Positions 7,134 to 13,748 of a stretch of 55,435 nucleotides of DNA are shown here, piece after piece. A program made the position numbers and the translations under genes. Source of the DNA: a virus; the IMG/VR virus record IMGVR_UViG_3300042934_000351, positions 1 through 55,435 of that record; one strand, 5' to 3'. Positions within the stretch are counted from its first letter, which is position 1, and the number at the start of each line of letters is the position of its first letter. The notes beneath the pieces are model-generated. The model ran no database searches. It was not told where the DNA came from and saw only the letters and a list, made by a program, of their open reading frames with translations.

Positions 7134-8127
7134 TGACAGCTTCGAGCGCGAGGTTGGCAGCGTCGAACAGTACCCTGTCCGGCGTCAGCATCTGCCGCTT
7201 GAAGCGCGTGATCTTGGACGTGGCTGCACGCACGTGACCCTGGTACGAGGACGCTGCCTCGAAGAGTCCGAGTGCCGTGCCACGCACGCCGTCACTGAAC
7301 CCGTTGAACATCTCGATCGTGAGTTCGGCTCGCGCCATCTTCACGTTCTCCTGCACACGGTCGCTGATGACAGCCGTGTTGGGCATCGGGATGAACTGGT
7401 CCACGAACCAGACTGTCTGGTCCATGTTGACCTTGAGGTTGGCCATCGCCTCCTTCATGTCCTTCCAGAGGTCGATGCCACGCCGCCACTCACCGAGGAA
7501 CTCGGTGATCTCCTCGATGCGCTCGCGCATGTTGGTCGTGTGCGCCAGAGACAGCGACATGTTCTGCATGTCGGCCATGAAGTCCGCGTAGGAGCTGGTG
7601 TTCCAGCACTGGATGCGGACGTTCGTGTTCTGGAAGCGGCACGCCTTGCCAGGCACATACGAGTTCTGCAGTGCCTGATACGAGAACGACGTACCCTGCG
7701 GGTCGCCCTTGATCGTGATCTCCTCGTCGAGCTTGAGCAGGATCCAGATGTCTCGCCCGTCTCGGAGCGAGCCTGCCGTCTCGATGAGCACGCCCTTGTT
7801 GCGGCGCTGAATCTCTTCGACGATGTCCCAGAGTTCGGACGGCTGAATCTCCGGGCGGTCACGCGGAACAGGTGCGAGCACCATGTCCGTGTCGGACCGC
7901 ACGTTGATCTGCTCGTCTTCGATGAGCTGGAACTGGTGCGTCAGCTCGCCGGTCGGTGTGATGACCGGCACGCGACGGTAGATGTCCTCGCGCAGAACGC
8001 TGAACGGGTGTACGAGCTTCTCCGCCTCTTCCCGAGTCGGGTACTCGCTAAGAAGGTCCTCTAGTCCGTGCCACATGGGCTCGCGTACTGAGAGGACCTT
8101 GTCGGTCTTTCTGATTTCGTGCGCCAT
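7126..8127 (-). CDS. DUF932-family phage protein
   Basis: This 333-residue protein matches the DUF932 (phage/plasmid-like) family: a REPMWHGLEDL segment near the N terminus and VRIQCWNTSSYAD near the middle are landmarks. The family is common in phages and plasmids, often near recombination or replication genes, but its biochemical role is not settled to my knowledge. The start is the ATG at 8127 with GGAAGGAACC upstream. A TATAAT box at 8163-8158 gives a ~25-base leader, and a large structured element lies just upstream of that, so this gene probably begins a transcript that continues through the redoxin and ssDNA-binding protein. Confidence 0.8.
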   Translation of the reverse strand: MAHEIRKTDKVLSVREPMWHGLEDLLSEYPTREEAEKLVHPFSVLREDIYRRVPVITPTGELTHQFQLIEDEQINVRSDTDMVLAPVPRDRPEIQPSELWDIVEEIQRRNKGVLIETAGSLRDGRDIWILLKLDEEITIKGDPQGTSFSYQALQNSYVPGKACRFQNTNVRIQCWNTSSYADFMADMQNMSLSLAHTTNMRERIEEITEFLGEWRRGIDLWKDMKEAMANLKVNMDQTVWFVDQFIPMPNTAVISDRVQENVKMARAELTIEMFNGFSDGVRGTALGLFEAASSYQGHVRAATSKITRFKRQMLTPDRVLFDAANLALEAVNV

Positions 8128-8157
8128 ACTGGTTCCTTCCATCGACGCGATCCAACC

Positions 8158-8163
8158 ATTATA
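8158..8163 (-). promoter_or_regulatory. Candidate promoter -10 box for the DUF932 operon
   Basis: The minus strand reads GTGGTATAATGG here, a perfect TATAAT about 30 bases before the DUF932 start. No convincing -35 hexamer is seen at 16-18 bases. The GG just before the box recurs at other candidate promoters in the window. Confidence 0.6.
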
Positions 8164-8224
8164 CCACGTCTCGGCGAGGCGTGGGTTTCCCTTGTGACGG
8201 GAGTTATTGAAGTGATTTCGAGAG

Positions 8225-8301
8225 GTGCCCGCCTCTGGACCCGGCCTGCCACCCGAATGGGGGAGGCTACGGTCGCCCCAACGGGGCGCAGAGGCGGGCA
8301 C
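8225..8301 (-). ncRNA. Structured leader/terminator element with three-way junction shape
   Basis: On the minus strand a 13-bp perfect stem (8301-8289 with 8237-8225, arm GTGCCCGCCTCTG) closes a 51-base interior. Inside it CGCCCC-GTT-GGGGCG forms a second helix next to the closing stem. A third, weaker helix around GCCT...AGGC fills the rest. No T-run follows. It lies in a 212-base intergenic region between the 88-residue gene and the DUF932 promoter. It may be a terminator, an RNA processing site or a regulatory RNA. Confidence 0.5.
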
Positions 8302-8339
8302 ACGGCCACGGTGCGGGGGTCACCCGCGCCGGGCCACCC

Positions 8340-8606
8340 TCAGTGGTGGGTCTCCAGGCAGTCGGCGTTGTCGGTCTCCAGAGCGAGGACCTTGAAGCGC
8401 TCGATCTCTGCCTTGACGCGGTCGATCTCCTCTTCGGTGTGATCGTCAGCGTGGTGGGCGAGGTAGTCCTCGCCTGCCTCAGCCTGCTTCCGGAAGATCT
8501 CCGCCTGCGTCCGATGCCAGGCCAGATGCTCCCGATGGTTCTTCGCCTTGAGGCTGTTGTTCATCATGCGCGTCGCCTGCCGGGAGCGCTTGATAATGAG
8601 ATGCAC
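8340..8606 (-). CDS. Hypothetical helical protein (88 aa)
   Basis: This 88-residue protein is His-rich, strongly helical and charged (EEEIDRVKAEIERFKVLALE), with no family I recognise. The start is a GTG at 8606 with GGAGG at a good distance. Its first 128 bases overlap the end of the 116-residue gene in a different frame. The ribosome site and the charged, helical composition favour it as real. A small host-directed or structural regulator is possible, but nothing in the sequence shows it. Confidence 0.65.
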   Translation of the reverse strand: MHLIIKRSRQATRMMNNSLKAKNHREHLAWHRTQAEIFRKQAEAGEDYLAHHADDHTEEEIDRVKAEIERFKVLALETDNADCLETHH

Positions 8607-8829
8607 TGCTAACCTCCATGATGGTCATGATCTCGCTACCAGGGTCGAGATGTGCGATGAGTGCGAACTTGAGAGCTTCAAGAGCGCATGGTCCCAGCTG
8701 CCGACCCTGTTTCAGGTCTGCAGCCAGGTCCTTGATGACGACTTCGATGTACTCCATGTTGACGTTGTGCAGCTCGATCAAGTCCCCGCAAGCAGGGCAG
8801 TCGAACTGCACGATGCGAGCTGCGGGCAT
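8479..8829 (-). CDS. Hypothetical protein with N-terminal CPAC motif (116 aa)
   Basis: The 116-residue product starts MPAARIVQFDCPACGDLIEL, a half zinc-ribbon, followed by a helical middle. The start is the ATG at 8829 with CCGGAGGACTA upstream and a one-base overlap with the previous stop (TAATG). Residues after ~74 (SSASHYQALPAGDAHDEQQP) lie over the next gene in another frame and look compositional, so the tail may be unselected read-through. No function is assigned. Confidence 0.6.
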   Translation of the reverse strand: MPAARIVQFDCPACGDLIELHNVNMEYIEVVIKDLAADLKQGRQLGPCALEALKFALIAHLDPGSEIMTIMEVSSASHYQALPAGDAHDEQQPQGEEPSGASGLASDAGGDLPEAG

Positions 8830-9149
8830 TAGTCCTCCGGACGGTTGAGCGCCTCGTCGAGAGCGAGCTCGCAGAAGATGACGCCGAGCGGGACGGTGTT
8901 GTGATACACCTTGAAGTACATGCTCGACACGTTGCCGATGGGTGTGGCGAAGACTCGACGCAGTCGCTTCTCGCCCTTGAGCAGGATCATGTACGGAGTC
9001 TGACGCTCCGTGTACGGTCCCTTGAACTGTGCTGCCTTGGTGGTGTTGTTCTCGACACGCTCGACGCGCTCGATCGCATCGTGCTTGAGCTTCCAGGTGT
9101 CGGTGACGATGCAACGTTCCCGCATCGGTGTGATGTCGTGCTGGCTCAT
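8829..9149 (-). CDS. Hypothetical protein (106 aa)
   Basis: This is a 106-residue soluble protein of mixed beta/alpha character (YMILLKGEKRLRRVFATPIG, then VPLGVIFCELALDEALNRPED). No family is recognised. Its ATG at 9149 overlaps the upstream stop as ATGA and its stop overlaps the next ATG as TAATG, so it is the middle gene of a tightly coupled run. No membrane or metal-site features are visible. Confidence 0.75.
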   Translation of the reverse strand: MSQHDITPMRERCIVTDTWKLKHDAIERVERVENNTTKAAQFKGPYTERQTPYMILLKGEKRLRRVFATPIGNVSSMYFKVYHNTVPLGVIFCELALDEALNRPED

Positions 9150-9442
9150 GCTAGCTCCTTGAAGAATCTCGTAAGCTTCTGACGAAGCAATACGTCGGGG
9201 AACTCCGAGATGCTAGTAGCCTTCATCATACCCGAGGGCATGATGATCAGGCGCACGTTACCTCCCTCAAGAGGGACGAGAGTAACGAGCAGGACGGGGC
9301 GTCCTGGTCCTAGCTTAACCTCGAAGGGTCGTGTACTGCCGATGTACATGCGAATGAACGGCAGATTGTACTCAACAAGGACATCGAAGAGATCCTTGTT
9401 GTAGGCGATGATACGCCTGAGCGTGTCGAGCTTAGTACCCAA
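9146..9442 (-). CDS. Hypothetical protein (98 aa)
   Basis: The 98-residue product has a beta-rich centre (PVLLVTLVPLEGGNVRLIIM) between two helical ends (LDTLRRIIAYNKDLFDVLVE and FPDVLLRQKLTRFFKELA). It is not recognised as a known family. It overlaps the 60-residue zinc-ribbon gene upstream by 11 bases and the next gene by 4, so all are co-translated. Codon use is less GC-biased than in its neighbours, which may point to separate acquisition, but this is only an impression. Confidence 0.72.
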   Translation of the reverse strand: MGTKLDTLRRIIAYNKDLFDVLVEYNLPFIRMYIGSTRPFEVKLGPGRPVLLVTLVPLEGGNVRLIIMPSGMMKATSISEFPDVLLRQKLTRFFKELA

Positions 9443-9614
9443 TGTTCACCTTCTCAGGTGTGTGGACAGGGCACTCCGGATTCCACTCACCTTCGATGTA
9501 GCTAGGAATGTGAGGTTCTCCAGGTATCCGTGCCTCATAGAGAAAGCACGTACAACCTGGACAGAAGTGCGTCATGTAGTGCGTGTTCTCAGCACCACAG
9601 AAAGGGCATGTCAT
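9432..9614 (-). CDS. Small zinc-ribbon protein (60 aa)
   Basis: The 60-residue product begins MTCPFCGAENTHYMTHFCPG and carries CPFC and CPGC knuckles, a standard four-cysteine zinc ribbon, with a further Cys-His (CPVH) later. No Shine-Dalgarno sequence precedes the ATG at 9614; a strong hairpin ends only about 10 bases upstream. Translation may be leaderless after processing, or the start may be wrong. Function is unknown. Confidence 0.65.
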   Translation of the reverse strand: MTCPFCGAENTHYMTHFCPGCTCFLYEARIPGEPHIPSYIEGEWNPECPVHTPEKVNIGY

Positions 9615-9623
9615 GATGTGGCA

Positions 9624-9659
9624 CAGCCCCTGCCTCTCTCGGGTGAGAGGCAGGGGCTG
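9624..9659 (-). terminator. Strong GC hairpin below the 156-aa gene
   Basis: A 15-bp stem (9624-9638 with 9645-9659, arm CAGCCCCTGCCTCTC) with a six-base loop lies between the 156-residue gene and the zinc-ribbon gene. There is no T-run on the minus strand. It is a U-less terminator or an RNA end-protecting hairpin. Confidence 0.65.
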
Positions 9660-9691
9660 CTATCCCTGGTAGCGGGACTGTTGCCGACGAC

Positions 9692-10162
9692 TCAGAGCTC
9701 GACGCCCTGGGCCTTCAGCAGCTCGGCGAGCGCCTGCAGGTCCTCGGGCGAGGCGGAGGCGATGATGTCCTCGGCCTTCTCCTTGACCGTCTTGACGACG
9801 CGCGGCTTCTTCTCGCGCAGCTTCTCCTCGAAGGCCTCGGCGTCGAACACGAAGTTCGCGTAGCCGTTCTTCGCGTCCTCGTTGGTGAGGGCCTTGATGG
9901 CGAGGTTGAGCTGGGTCTCGTCGCTCTTCTTGCGGAAGACCTCGACGGGGTTGTCGACGCGGTCGGCGACCTCGGCGAGCGCCGGGACCTGGTTGCCGAA
10001 GAGCTCCTCGACCCGGTCGGGTGCGAGGTCCGAGATGATGTTGAAGTACTCGACGAAGCGCTTGACGCTCTGTCGGGGCCGGTCGCCGATGGCGGCACGC
10101 GTGGCGGCGGCGGCCTCGCTGATCTCGGTCGAGGTCTCTTCGGGAGTGGTGGCCTTAGCCAT
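9692..10162 (-). CDS. Hypothetical, probably well-expressed acidic protein (156 aa)
   Basis: This 156-residue, alanine- and glutamate-rich helical protein is not recognised. It has a variable N terminus (MAKATTPEETSTEISEAAAA), a central domain (SVKRFVEYFNIISDLAPD) and a Lys/Glu-rich C-terminal half. The ATG at 10162 has GGAAGGAAGAAC upstream; the extension to 10198 is ignored. It is transcribed alone: a candidate promoter lies at 10305-10300 and a strong hairpin follows. The strong G/C preference at third codon positions resembles the major capsid gene, which suggests high expression. A host-takeover or abundant accessory protein is possible. Confidence 0.78.
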   Translation of the reverse strand: MAKATTPEETSTEISEAAAATRAAIGDRPRQSVKRFVEYFNIISDLAPDRVEELFGNQVPALAEVADRVDNPVEVFRKKSDETQLNLAIKALTNEDAKNGYANFVFDAEAFEEKLREKKPRVVKTVKEKAEDIIASASPEDLQALAELLKAQGVEL

Positions 10163-10202
10163 GATGTTCTTCCTTCCGGATGGTTTCAGCGGGTGCACCC
10201 GC

Positions 10203-10305
10203 TACTGAGTGTTCGTACTCAGTGTGCGAGGGCCGGTCCCGAGACGCCAGAGTCGGGACCAGCCCCCACGCACCGAGGGCGGTGGTTGGGCGTACTACTA
10301 TTATG
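10203..10305 (-). promoter_or_regulatory. Promoter and two-hairpin leader of the 156-aa gene
   Basis: The minus strand carries GGGCATAAT at 10308-10300, a near-consensus -10 box. The ~130-base leader that follows contains an 8-bp stem (10260-10253 with 10242-10235, GGTCCCGA) and a 7-bp stem (ACTCAGT/ACTGAGT near 10222-10203). The region from 10163 to 10330 has no gene. The hairpins may control expression or stabilise the message. Confidence 0.45.
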
Positions 10306-10330
10306 CCCTGTTCCGCCGCCCCACGCGCGC

Positions 10331-10597
10331 CTAGTTCGTGTCGATCACGAATAAGCCGGGCGTGTTCGTCGGTTTGATCTTGCCGATCAGCGTCAGGTGC
10401 TTGCCGATTACTGCTCGTGCGTGGATGAGTTCACTTGGCGTGACCATTACCACAACGCGCAGATCGATCGTGCCCGCTTCCAGCTCAGCGAGCAAGGTCA
10501 GTAGCTCCACGAAGAAGCCTGGCTTCTCGCTCGTGGTGCACTCCCTATACGCTATGAGAACTGGGTTCGGGACAGCGCCTAGCATGGTGCTGTTCAT
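10331..10597 (-). CDS. Hypothetical protein (88 aa)
   Basis: An 88-residue protein with a hydrophobic, possibly Rossmann-like pattern (PVLIAYRECTTS, DLRVVVMVTPSEL, HLTLIGKIKP). No family is recognised and no transmembrane helix is certain. It starts with the ATG at 10597, overlapping the upstream gene by 4 bases, so it ends a five- or six-gene operon before the hairpin-rich region at 10203-10305. Confidence 0.7.
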   Translation of the reverse strand: MNSTMLGAVPNPVLIAYRECTTSEKPGFFVELLTLLAELEAGTIDLRVVVMVTPSELIHARAVIGKHLTLIGKIKPTNTPGLFVIDTN

Positions 10598-10911
10598 TGT
10601 GAGATCACCATGATCGGGAAGCCGAGCGGGTTCTGCAGCATGACTGCTGTCCAGTAACCGCCGAGCTCCTTGATGTTGGTCTCTCGAAGCTCTTCAGGCG
10701 TGTTGCGAAGAGCATCGTTGATGAGGACGGTGAAGTCTGTCCACTTGTCGGGCTTGGTCATGACCACGTAGTCCGTGTACTTCCACTTGCCTGACGGCGT
10801 GAAGAAGTCGATCTGCCACGTGTTCGACGTTGCACCCATGCCGTCGATCAGGGTCTCTCGACCCTTCATGATCTCGATGGCCGCCTTCTGCACAGCGAGA
10901 GGCGCGCTCAT
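10594..10911 (-). CDS. Hypothetical protein (105 aa)
   Basis: This 105-residue protein has aromatic patches (TWQIDFFTPSGKWKYTDYVV) and a helical middle. The start is the ATG at 10911, which overlaps the stop of the membrane peptide gene upstream (ATGA); the longer frame to 10956 crosses that gene. I do not recognise it. The coupled overlaps on both sides show it is part of the small-gene operon. Confidence 0.7.
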   Translation of the reverse strand: MSAPLAVQKAAIEIMKGRETLIDGMGATSNTWQIDFFTPSGKWKYTDYVVMTKPDKWTDFTVLINDALRNTPEELRETNIKELGGYWTAVMLQNPLGFPIMVISQ

Positions 10912-11009
10912 TTCAGCACTGCCCCTGCTACCATGAGCATGCCTGCCATGACGCAAGCGCCGCCAGCGAACATGCCGATGATGAGGTGCTTGAACTCTGC
11001 TCGGGTCAT
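10908..11009 (-). CDS. 33-aa single-pass membrane peptide
   Basis: A short frame, below the usual size cut-off, encodes MTRAEFKHLIIGMFAGGACV followed by MAGMLMVAGAVLK. It has a charged N terminus and one hydrophobic stretch of about 22 residues, a probable membrane helix. The ATG at 11009 is two bases after the upstream stop and its own stop forms ATGA with the next start. Tight coupling on both sides supports it. It may act on the host membrane; this is inferred. Confidence 0.6.
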   Translation of the reverse strand: MTRAEFKHLIIGMFAGGACVMAGMLMVAGAVLK

Positions 11010-11011
11010 GG

Positions 11012-11542
11012 CTAGCCCTGCAACTCGCCGATGGTGGTGTACGCCTCCTTGAGCTCGCGCTCTCGGGCTTCGAGCTGCGCCTGCAGGTCGTTGACTCGCA
11101 GCTGTGACTCCGTCAACTGCTCGACGACCGAGTTCACCTGCTCCTTGATCGCGTACGGGTCGATCTGCTCGACGCCCTCGATCTGAAGCATCTCCAGACC
11201 CTGATTGAAGAGCAGGGCCACGATGGCGTACGAGTAGCTCGCGTCCTGCGCCCGCTGAACGCTGCCGAGCCACGTCTTCGCCTCGATCGAGGCTTCGATG
11301 CCGAGCTTGTCGATGAGACTGGCGACGTTACCCTCCCACCCGCTCTTGTACTTGAGGCCGAGCGAGTCGATGACGGCCACGCCGAACAGGCATGCCCCGT
11401 CCTGACCGTTGGCGGAGTACTGGCACACCTCGGTGTGGGTGTAGTCGAGTCCACGCCACAGGATCGCGGCGCGAGCGGCCTCGATGAACTGCTTGAGCGT
11501 GATGGTGATCTGAACGGGCTGAATGGTGTTGTTGAGGTTCAT
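11012..11542 (-). CDS. Hypothetical protein with C-terminal coiled coil (176 aa)
   Basis: The N-terminal ~110 residues form a globular-looking part with two Cys (HTEVCQYSANGQDGACLFG). Residues ~135-170 form a coiled coil (VNSVVEQLTESQLRVNDLQA and on to EARERELKE). No family is recognised. The ATG at 11542 has an AGAAAGAAGAAC stretch upstream. It is followed within two bases by the membrane peptide gene, so the two could be partners at the membrane, although nothing proves it. Confidence 0.72.
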   Translation of the reverse strand: MNLNNTIQPVQITITLKQFIEAARAAILWRGLDYTHTEVCQYSANGQDGACLFGVAVIDSLGLKYKSGWEGNVASLIDKLGIEASIEAKTWLGSVQRAQDASYSYAIVALLFNQGLEMLQIEGVEQIDPYAIKEQVNSVVEQLTESQLRVNDLQAQLEARERELKEAYTTIGELQG

Positions 11543-11566
11543 GTTCTTCTTTCTCTGTGTGGTGTA

Positions 11567-11935
11567 CTACTCGTTGGGACAGCCGGGAATGTGCGGATCG
11601 CAGAAGCACTCGGAGCACGTGGCTCGCATGCGATCGTGGATGATGCGGTACGTGACGTTGGTCTGTTCAGCCCGACGCCAGCGCTCGACCTCGTGAATCT
11701 CGGTGAGCGTCAGGCCTGACTCGATCATGCGGTTGAGGACGACACGACGCTGTGAGACAGCGAGCTGTGTCCGACCGATGGCGACGGCGATGTCGACATC
11801 AGATGTCGGCTTGCCATTGATCGTGCGAGACAGGACGATCTCGTCTTGATGAGAGGTCCAGAGCTGACGGTGGTTGTCAGCGGTCTTGAGCGTGTACTGC
11901 CGTGTGGCCTCACGCTTCTTGTCGTCACTGCTCAT
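11567..11935 (-). CDS. Helix-turn-helix-like protein with Cys-rich tail (122 aa)
   Basis: This 122-residue protein looks like a DNA-binding protein. TSDVDIAVAIGRTQLAVSQR is spaced like a helix-turn-helix and SGLTLTEIHEVERWRR like a second one, related to segments of the gene just upstream. It ends CSECFCDPHIPGCPNE, which could bind a metal. The start at 11935 overlaps the previous gene by 11 bases; the longer frame to 12199 is a shadow. Its place near the origin-like dyad suggests a regulator or replication factor. Confidence in the exact fold is modest. Confidence 0.65.
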   Translation of the reverse strand: MSSDDKKREATRQYTLKTADNHRQLWTSHQDEIVLSRTINGKPTSDVDIAVAIGRTQLAVSQRRVVLNRMIESGLTLTEIHEVERWRRAEQTNVTYRIIHDRMRATCSECFCDPHIPGCPNE

Positions 11936-12413
11936 TGAAGTACGCCTCCACGATCTTCTCCAGCTTGGCGAGGTCGGTCTCGAAGCGGTTGAGCAGGTCG
12001 TTGAGACGCTCCTCACTTGCTTCGGCGTGTGCACGTGGTGCTTGCACGCGTACCATCTCACGCTGTACCTGGTTCGGGTCCCAGCCGATCGAGTCGCGAT
12101 GCGCCTTGCGAGCGGTCTGTACCCAATCCCACTTGAGGTCGTAGGCCTCGTACTTGTCCACGATCTCGTTGATCGTGAGCGTCGGGTTCTCGAAGTCATG
12201 ACGAAGCTCGGTCATGTTGAGACCGGACGTGGTGATCTCATCGAGAAGAGGCTTGCGCCCCTTACGGAGCGGTTCGAGCCCGTGGAGTCGACGCCACTTG
12301 GCACGATTGCGAACGACCCAGTCATAAGCGAGATTGAACTGTTCAGATACCTGCCAGTTCGTGAGGCTGTCGTTGGCAAACGCAGCCGTCAGCTCGGGTG
12401 AGAGCTGGTTCAT
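11925..12413 (-). CDS. Protein with duplicated helix-turn-helix-like repeats (162 aa)
   Basis: Two related segments can be aligned: NDSLTNWQVSEQFNLAYDWV (~14-33) and NPTLTINEIVDKYEAYDLKW (~76-95). Each is followed by a basic helix (RNRAKWRRLHG and TARKAHRDSIG), the usual look of a DNA-recognition helix. A helical C-terminal end (LNDLLNRFETDLAKLEKIVE) could dimerise. The ATG at 12413 has AAGGAG upstream. It lies within 1 kb of the dyad at 13118-13487, so a role in binding that region as initiator or repressor is reasonable but inferred. Confidence 0.7.
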   Translation of the reverse strand: MNQLSPELTAAFANDSLTNWQVSEQFNLAYDWVVRNRAKWRRLHGLEPLRKGRKPLLDEITTSGLNMTELRHDFENPTLTINEIVDKYEAYDLKWDWVQTARKAHRDSIGWDPNQVQREMVRVQAPRAHAEASEERLNDLLNRFETDLAKLEKIVEAYFNEQ

Positions 12414-12438
12414 GCTGTACTCCTTTTGTAGTTGTGGA

Positions 12439-12476
12439 CGTGTGCCGCACCAACGGGGAAGAGGGTGCGGCACACG
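12439..12476 (-). terminator. GC hairpin below the membrane/coiled-coil gene
   Basis: A 13-bp perfect stem (12439-12451 with 12464-12476) sits between the stop at 12481 and the ribosome site of the next gene. There is no T-run. It is one of a set of similar intergenic hairpins in this genome. Confidence 0.6.
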
Positions 12477-12480
12477 CTCC

Positions 12481-12852
12481 CTAGCCGATTGACAGGGAGT
12501 TGTTGATCAGGTTCAGCGAGATGTACTCACCGCTGGCCTTCCTGACCTTGAGGAACAGGTCGTACTGCGAGTTGTAGAGCTGGCAGTACGCGAGAGCCGA
12601 GTAGAGGTCGTCGCCGAACCTCTTGGTCTCGATGAAGTCGCCCGAGACGGAGTCGTGGAGGGTGACGGTGACGAGCTCAATGTCCAAGCGACTCTTGAGA
12701 GAGTCGAGCTCGGTCTGGAGGCGTTCGAGCTTACGCTCGTAGCGCGACCCCATGAGCATGAGGATGATCAAGCCGGATGCGCTCGCTCCAAGGAGCATGG
12801 CACCGAGAGCTATGGTCATCAACTGCTCTGTCGTGATGATGAGAGATCCCAT
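12481..12852 (-). CDS. Membrane-anchored coiled-coil protein (123 aa)
   Basis: Residues ~10-35 form one transmembrane helix (MTIALGAMLLGASASGLIIL), followed by a coiled coil (SRYERKLERLQTELDSLKSR) and a C-terminal domain of mixed beta/alpha look. The start ATG at 12852 has AAAGGAGAAGAAG upstream. It is the first gene of the leftward operon after the large non-coding block, so it should be made early. It is not recognised as a known family; a membrane-tethering or superinfection-exclusion role would fit but is not shown. Confidence 0.75.
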   Translation of the reverse strand: MGSLIITTEQLMTIALGAMLLGASASGLIILMLMGSRYERKLERLQTELDSLKSRLDIELVTVTLHDSVSGDFIETKRFGDDLYSALAYCQLYNSQYDLFLKVRKASGEYISLNLINNSLSIG

Positions 12853-13117
12853 CTCTTCTTCTCCTTTGATTTAGTTATGAATAAACTAATTGTCTATTCT
12901 TCTACCAGAAAACATTCTATTGTAGATGGCGATAGCAATCGCCTGAGCATAGCTATGCTCTCTACACATTGTGATAACGAATTTCTAGTGCTGAGCACGA
13001 AGTGCTAGCTGTATATTGCAATTCTCGGCGGAGCCCTCTGTCCTAGCGTCCATTATAGCTCTCCTCGTCCAGCGCCGCCTACGCCTGCGACCGGAGGTGT
13101 AGCAGGCGAGAGACTAA
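12853..13117. promoter_or_regulatory. Non-coding, AT-rich leader region with small palindromes
   Basis: No gene is visible. The stretch holds a perfect 16-base palindrome GAGCATAGCTATGCTC at 12945-12960, a GCGAT/ATCGC hairpin just before it, and AGCAC/GTGCT repeats near 12990-13006. On the minus strand TAGAAT near 12915-12920 is a possible -10 box for the gene at 12852. Base composition is far more AT-rich than the flanking genes, fitting a regulatory or origin region. Confidence 0.45.
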
Positions 13118-13487
13118 GTGCTTCTATTCCCGTATCGCGGGGTATTTGGCGCTATTAGAAGCTGTATTAGAAGCGACCCCCCATGCGAGACATGGTGAGT
13201 TGGGCTCTAAATATCTTCGTAGACTACCGTAGACTCAAAAGTATCATTCTTCAGTTGCGTGAGATGATTACACGAGTGAGATCATAGATAGATCTCACTA
13301 CCTACAAGAATTTGGAAAAGAAAAATGTAGTATACGATTGTGTAATCATTCACTATTCTACCATGACTGGGTAGTTTTGGGTCTACGGGTCTACGGAGGT
13401 AATTCGCTCATGTCTCGTATGGGAACCCGCTTCTAATCTACCCCTGATACGGTGATTAGAAGCAGTTGCTACGGTGAATAGAAGCTC
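13118..13487. repeat. Imperfect ~370-bp dyad with iteron-like GCTTCTAWT elements; candidate replication origin
   Basis: The left half (13118-13300) matches the reverse complement of the right half (13302-13487) in ordered blocks. GCTTCTATTC at 13120 pairs with 13476-13485; ATTAGAAGCG at 13166 with the complement ending at 13437; CGAGACATG on both arms; doubled GTAGAC motifs (13219-13235 and 13380-13396); and ATGATTACAC at 13263 with 13340-13349. The centre is at about 13302. Six copies of GCTTCTAWT or its complement occur. A 9-bp hairpin AGTGAGATC/GATCTCACT (13275-13299) lies near the centre. Such symmetry in an AT-rich gap suggests a replication origin or a large divergent operator. Confidence 0.7.
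13302..13317 (-). repeat. 16-bp repeated motif, copy 1 (centre of dyad)
   Basis: The minus strand reads TTCCAAATTCTTGTAG. The same 16 bases occur on the plus strand at 14274-14289, in the other non-coding block. Copy 1 sits at the centre of the dyad. Confidence 0.8.
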
Positions 13488-13557
13488 GATGGCAGCCCCC
13501 TATAGCTGACGTTTAGCTACTCAGCCTGCCACATGGCTTGTTACGTATTGTGAAGGG

Positions 13558-13640
13558 CAGACTAGTAGTTACTAGTCTGTTCTCTTTATGTTATCGTCAT
13601 TTCCTCGTTTGGTTGTGGGTCTCGTCACTGTCCAGTGACG
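13558..13640. repeat. Two short perfect palindromes
   Basis: 13558-13579 is a 10-bp inverted repeat with a two-base centre (arm CAGACTAGTA). 13623-13640 is an 8-bp inverted repeat with a two-base centre (arm CGTCACTG). Neither is followed by a good T-run on the minus strand. They may be protein-binding sites or further hairpins of the origin region. No gene is visible between 13488 and 13711. Confidence 0.6.
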
Positions 13641-13711
13641 CAGGCGCAATAAGCTAGAACTGAGACATGGACGTGCATTATTGTTCGTCTATTGTCGTTA
13701 GATAAAAAGAA

Positions 13712-13728
13712 ACAGAGCTAGGCTCTGT
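13712..13728 (-). terminator. Rho-independent terminator after the 114-aa gene
   Basis: On the minus strand ACAGAGC-CTA-GCTCTGT is followed by TTCTTTTTATC, a standard intrinsic terminator 20 bases past the stop at 13749. It isolates the 114-residue gene from the dyad region. Confidence 0.85.
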
Positions 13729-13748
13729 CCCTTTTAGCCGATGCCGTG

